Assembly: GCA_026388155.1 (NCBI GenBank)
Contig: JAPLKI010000010.1
Coordinates: forward strand, 186,001-250,000
DNA: 64,000 nucleotides
Source: Elusimicrobiota bacterium
Lineage (GTDB): Bacteria; Elusimicrobiota; Elusimicrobia; Elusimicrobiales; UBA9959
Direction of reading: 5' to 3'
The number at the start of each line of letters is the position of its first letter. The first letter of the stretch is position 1. This document shows positions 60,307 to 64,000 of this stretch, piece by piece. The position numbers and the translations under genes were made by a program. Below the pieces are notes generated by a model. The model was not told the DNA's origin. It saw only the letters and a program-made list of their open reading frames with translations, and made no database searches.

Positions 60307-61971
60307 ATGTCTCTTACAAATGCCGCATGCGGCTCGTCCAAAATTAAATTTTTCCGGAAGATCTGCGTTTTTGCCGAAAAAATTCCGCTGCCGGCGCTGT
60401 TATGCCTGCTCGTTCTTGCAGCGCTGTTCCCGGTCCTGAATAACGGGTTCGTGGACTACGATGATGTGCAGTATGTTCTGTCAAATACGGCGCTTCGCGG
60501 CTCATGGCTTGACGCGCTTGCTTTCTCCCCGGGTTATTACCATCCTGTCGTCACCCTGATCTATAAGGCGGAGTTCTTCCTTTTCGGCCTTAATCCGCTG
60601 CCTTATCATATCACAAGCCTCGCGCTTCACCTTGCCAACTGCGCGTCGGTTTTTTACCTGTTTTTACTGCTCGGCTGGCGCAGGGAGGCGGCTTTTCTGG
60701 GCGCGCTGCTGTTCGGCGTTCATCCGGTTCAGGTTGAACCGGTGGCCTGGATTTCCGGGCGCAAAGAGCTTTTGTGGGGGTTTTTTGCTTTCTGGACCTT
60801 AAGCTGCTATTTAAAATACATTGACACGGGAAAGAACAGATTTTTTATTCTCTCTCTTTTTTGTTTTATCCTGGCCGTCCTTTCAAAGCCTTTCGCCTTG
60901 ATGCTTGCCTTTGCGCTCCCTCTGGCGGATTATTACCGGAAACGCGTCTTTAGCGCGGTTCTGCTGTTTGAAAAAGTTCCATATTTTTTAGCGGCATTTT
61001 CTCTTTTTCTGCTTTCCTGGGCTCCATCCGGTTTTCTTCTGGGTTCCGGCTCCGGGGTTTTTAATCTGTCAAGTTATGCGGCGGGGGGAGGGGAGAGTCT
61101 CCTTTTTTACCTGGGGAAATTCGTGGCGCCGGTAAATCTTTCCGCCATGTATCCGCCGCCGGCTTTGCCGGCCGCGCCGGCAGGCTGGTTCTTCCTGCTT
61201 TTTGCCGCGGTTTCCGCCCTTTACTGCGCCTGGCGTATTTTACGCGGGCCTGAAAGAGGCGGGGCGGCGAAAGCCGCTGTGTTTTGCCTGGGGTTTTTTC
61301 TGATAACTATCTTTCCCGCCCTTTTGATTTTCCCGCCGGCTGACCGTTACGGGTATGTTCCGGCGGCAGGGCTTTTTTTTATTTACAGCTTTCTGGCGCT
61401 ACGGTTATATGAAATTTTCAGTCAAAGCCGCGGCGCGGCTTACAGTGGCGGCTTTGAGAAGAACCGGCTGAAAAGGCTTTTTTCTCCCGGGCGGGTGCTT
61501 GCGGTTATTGTGGCCGCGCATTGCGCCATTCTGGGGGTCGCTTCGTTCGAGAGGGCCGCGGTCTGGAGGAATACTTTTTCGCTGTGCAATGACGTGCTGA
61601 AAAAATATCCCCGCGAGGCCGCGGCGTATCGCGCCCTGTCCGACGCGCACAGGGCGGCGGGGCGGTATCAGGACGCGCTGGCGGATCTTAACCGGTGCAT
61701 TGAACTGCGTCCGGACGACTGGAAGGCGTTGAGCAATCGGGCCGGAATTTTTGTGCACATGAGGGAATTTGACAAAGCTATCTCGGACTGCGGCGCGGCT
61801 ATCCGGAACAATCCGGGCTCGGCTCTAATGTTCTTTAACAGGGGCAACGCCTATTTCCTGAAAGGGGAATATGCCGCCGCCATCAGGGATTATGACCGCG
61901 CGCTCGCAATATCTCCGGCTTTTTCCGCGGCCGCTGAAAGTAAACGGAACGCTTTGGGAAAGCTGAAATAA
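60307..61971 (+). CDS. TMTC-like membrane protein (GT-C glycosyltransferase plus TPR)
   Basis: 554 residues. About ten membrane segments with the first-loop motif NNGFVDYDDVQYVL and PGYYHPVVTLIY, then HITSLALHLANC, GVHPVQVEPVAWISGRKELL. These match the O-mannosyltransferase TMTC-type GT-C family. The C-terminal 120 residues are three TPRs (YRALSDAHRAAGRYQDALAD). Probably glycosylates exported proteins or a lipid-linked sugar; donor unknown. Ends nine bases from a converging second TMTC-type gene. Confidence 0.75.
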   Translation: MSLTNAACGSSKIKFFRKICVFAEKIPLPALLCLLVLAALFPVLNNGFVDYDDVQYVLSNTALRGSWLDALAFSPGYYHPVVTLIYKAEFFLFGLNPLPYHITSLALHLANCASVFYLFLLLGWRREAAFLGALLFGVHPVQVEPVAWISGRKELLWGFFAFWTLSCYLKYIDTGKNRFFILSLFCFILAVLSKPFALMLAFALPLADYYRKRVFSAVLLFEKVPYFLAAFSLFLLSWAPSGFLLGSGSGVFNLSSYAAGGGESLLFYLGKFVAPVNLSAMYPPPALPAAPAGWFFLLFAAVSALYCAWRILRGPERGGAAKAAVFCLGFFLITIFPALLIFPPADRYGYVPAAGLFFIYSFLALRLYEIFSQSRGAAYSGGFEKNRLKRLFSPGRVLAVIVAAHCAILGVASFERAAVWRNTFSLCNDVLKKYPREAAAYRALSDAHRAAGRYQDALADLNRCIELRPDDWKALSNRAGIFVHMREFDKAISDCGAAIRNNPGSALMFFNRGNAYFLKGEYAAAIRDYDRALAISPAFSAAAESKRNALGKLK

Positions 61972-61980
61972 AGCCGCGGT

Positions 61981-64000
61981 TTACAATGCCTTTAAAAGCC
62001 GTTCAATGGTTTCACGGTCCGGGTCACGGGGATTAAGCCGCAGGCATTCCAGAAAATGCTTCCGCATCTCTTCGGTTTTGCCCAGTTTCTGGGCGGTGAT
62101 GCCCATTTGACGCTGAACATCGCCCGGGCTCAGTTGAGTGTCCAGAAAGGCGGAATCGGGCATTTTTTCCACTAACTCGTATTTTAGATAAGCCTGGCCG
62201 GCCTGGCCCATCTCTTCCAGCGCGCGGCCTTCGAAAAATAACCCGCGCGGATCGCCCGGAGATTCCTTTTGCAGAAGCCTGAGGACTTCAATCATGCGGG
62301 GAAAATTACGCAAGTTAAACTCCAATGTCATCTCTCCCACCAGGGAAGGTCCCCCCGATAGTCCGTGTTTCTTATAGAGCTCGAACGACCGATGGTACCA
62401 ATTCCGGGCTTTTTCGGGTTTGTTCATCCTGCTGTAAGCGTCGCCGAGACCTTTTGCCGCCGCCGGCGCTTCCCACTCGCCCTTCTCCACTATCGCGCTC
62501 AGCGGGCCGACGGCATCCTGCGGCCGTCCCTCATCAATGGCGTTCGATGCCGTACTGACGCCTTCCCGTCCCACCTGTCTCAGAATTTCTCTAAAGGGCC
62601 GGGCATCGCCCGGGCGCCCCTCCCTATCGTAGGCGACGGCCAATTCTTCGAGCATATCCAGAATGGGCAGCGCGACCGCCCGGCCCCACGCTTTCCTCAA
62701 GAATTCTTCGGCGCTAACGGGGCCGTCGCCGGAAAGAAAGGACACGTTCTTTCTTAAAGTATCGGACCGGAGCAAAACTAGGGAACTCCACACATTTATT
62801 CTCGCCAGTGTTAAACCGCAATACATCGTCAGAACGATAAAAACCCCTGCCGTGACCCGGCGGGTTCGTTTCCGATCCGGCCATTTTTCCTGAAGCGTTT
62901 TGCCGGCCCAGACGAGGAGAAGGCAACTGCCCAGCGTCGGTAAAAACAGATACCGATCGGTCATCCAGATGCGGAGAGTAAAAAAAGTGTTCATCGTGGT
63001 GGCGAGAGGCAGGCCGAACAAAGCGAAGGAGTAGGCCGCTGCGGGAGCGCGTTTCCGAAGCAGTATAAACCAGGAAACGAGCGCGCCGAGCAGGGCCAGT
63101 CCCAGCAGCGCCACCCATTGCGGATACCATCCCTGCGAGGAGACCATATATTTGGCATTCAGCGCGAGCGGGGCCAGAGAGCGGGCCGCGTAGAGCGCGA
63201 AAATTTTGAGGAGCACTTCGATCCGGCCGGAGGCCGTAAGCCCTCCCAGCACACTCATATCTTTAAGCAGGGCGCCGCTGCCCTCCTGGGCTCCGACGGT
63301 CATCAGCACGAGTCCCGCGGCCAGGCCGAGCAGCGGTATTTTGTCAAGGTACCCGCGCCAGCCGACGCGGGGAAAAAAGCAGAGATCGTAGGCGAGAAAG
63401 ACTAAGGGGAGAACCGCCGCATACCCCTTGGCTCCCAGGGCAAGGCATGTCCAAAACATCACGAAAAGGTACTCTCTAAAAGGCCACGCCTGGCCGGTTT
63501 TGCGTGAGTTCTCGCGGATATCGGCGTAGCGTTTGTACGCGATCAAAGCCGCGGCGTAGAAGACCATGCAAACGACGTCTTTACGGCAGGCCAGCCAGGC
63601 GACCGGCTCAACATGCAGGGTATGGGCTGAAAAGATGGCCGCCCCCATCAGCGCCCAGAATCTATCGCCCAGTACCCGGCGAAAGAGTTCGTAGGCCAGG
63701 ATCACCCCGGCGGCGTAAAAAACAAGCTGGGTGATATGGCAGCCCGGGATCCATTGCCCCCAAACGGATCGGTCGAATAAATAGGTGAGAGTTGTGACCG
63801 GATGGTAATTGGCAAAAAAAGGCCGGGTGAAGATATCCCGTAGATGGGCGAGCGTCAGCCCATCAAGCCGGGAATCCTCAAAAAGATAAACCGAATCATC
63901 CCAGTGGTGCAGCGCAAATCCGAGCGTTCTGCCCCAGAGAAGCCAGGTGAACGCCGCGAGCAGGGCCGCGGCTCTCCACTTCCCGCCTTCCAGCCACAAG
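61981..64000 (-). CDS. TMTC-like membrane protein (GT-C plus TPR), N-terminus cut by window edge
   Basis: At least 672 residues; the frame is still open at the window edge, so the true start may lie beyond. Membrane segments with HHWDDSVYLFEDSRLDGL, NYHPVTTLTYLFD, HTLHVEPVAWLACRKDVVC (family motifs). The C-terminal 230 residues are TPR-like (KGLGDAYSRMNKPEKARNWY and KYELVEKMPDSAFLDTQ). A diverged relative of the neighbour at 60.3 kb, convergent with it. The pair suggests a local expansion. Confidence 0.75.
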   Translation of the reverse strand, partial: LWLEGGKWRAAALLAAFTWLLWGRTLGFALHHWDDSVYLFEDSRLDGLTLAHLRDIFTRPFFANYHPVTTLTYLFDRSVWGQWIPGCHITQLVFYAAGVILAYELFRRVLGDRFWALMGAAIFSAHTLHVEPVAWLACRKDVVCMVFYAAALIAYKRYADIRENSRKTGQAWPFREYLFVMFWTCLALGAKGYAAVLPLVFLAYDLCFFPRVGWRGYLDKIPLLGLAAGLVLMTVGAQEGSGALLKDMSVLGGLTASGRIEVLLKIFALYAARSLAPLALNAKYMVSSQGWYPQWVALLGLALLGALVSWFILLRKRAPAAAYSFALFGLPLATTMNTFFTLRIWMTDRYLFLPTLGSCLLLVWAGKTLQEKWPDRKRTRRVTAGVFIVLTMYCGLTLARINVWSSLVLLRSDTLRKNVSFLSGDGPVSAEEFLRKAWGRAVALPILDMLEELAVAYDREGRPGDARPFREILRQVGREGVSTASNAIDEGRPQDAVGPLSAIVEKGEWEAPAAAKGLGDAYSRMNKPEKARNWYHRSFELYKKHGLSGGPSLVGEMTLEFNLRNFPRMIEVLRLLQKESPGDPRGLFFEGRALEEMGQAGQAYLKYELVEKMPDSAFLDTQLSPGDVQRQMGITAQKLGKTEEMRKHFLECLRLNPRDPDRETIERLLKAL

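Overview
The window (about 55% GC) looks like a piece of the chromosome of a fermentative, Gram-negative-type bacterium. My best guess is Elusimicrobiota or a related uncultured lineage, at moderate to low confidence. The case rests on the gene mix: PorV-like and FN3/FlgD-like envelope proteins, a TonB receptor end, membrane TPR proteins of TMTC type, a Ser/Thr kinase with N-terminal TPRs, a trpS-scpA-scpB cluster, and a butyrate kinase pair. No rRNA or marker gene settles it.

Layout. 1-10.0 kb is a tungsten/molybdopterin island: TonB receptor end, a periplasmic protein with the sulfite-oxidase fold, a TupABC-type tungstate importer, moeA, moaA, moaC, a MOSC protein, mogA, a tungsten aldehyde oxidoreductase and a MoaD/ThiS-like sulfur carrier. 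10.1-11.4 kb holds two TIR-domain genes that diverge from a decayed IS3-family transposase; one TIR has lost its predicted catalytic Glu. 11.6-16 kb runs leftward: udk, ppnP, a short ThiF, an M32 carboxypeptidase, a small Cys-rich protein and tRNA-Arg(GCG). 16-19.2 kb has a histidine kinase coupled to a nucleotide-sugar dehydrogenase. 19.3-23.7 kb has an M50 protease, trpS, scpA, scpB and galT. 23.8-31 kb is glycogen/alpha-glucan metabolism: GlgA, a free-standing EF-Tu domain II protein, a GlgM-like glycosyltransferase, TreZ and GlgE. 31-42.7 kb carries an M29 aminopeptidase, a nucleotide-transporter-like protein, PorV, a giant FN3 protein, a secreted propeller-like protein, and buk-ptb. 42.8-48.4 kb has a SEC-C protein, thrC, a shikimate-kinase-like protein, an unknown 418-residue protein and panB. 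48.7-64 kb has the TPR-kinase, marC, Sel1 and secreted proteins, tdh, a flavin reductase, lipoproteins and three multi-pass membrane proteins, of which two are TMTC-type.

Functional links. The tungsten import, cofactor synthesis and AOR genes form one supply line for a tungstoenzyme, which could exchange aldehydes and acids during amino-acid or sugar fermentation. Ptb-Buk would make ATP from butyryl-CoA or branched acyl-CoA. GlgM (ADP-glucose to maltose-1-phosphate) and GlgE form an alpha-glucan route alongside classical GlgA.

The most unusual feature is non-coding. About twenty gene gaps hold inverted or single arms built of tandem seven-base words. The words differ from gap to gap, the arms pair with each other, and several overlap stop codons. 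A second class of GC-rich, multi-hairpin elements sits near 6.8, 11.5, 12.4, 15.8 and 43.7 kb. One repeated unit in it keeps its core while its flanking stem changes on both sides, as a selected fold would.
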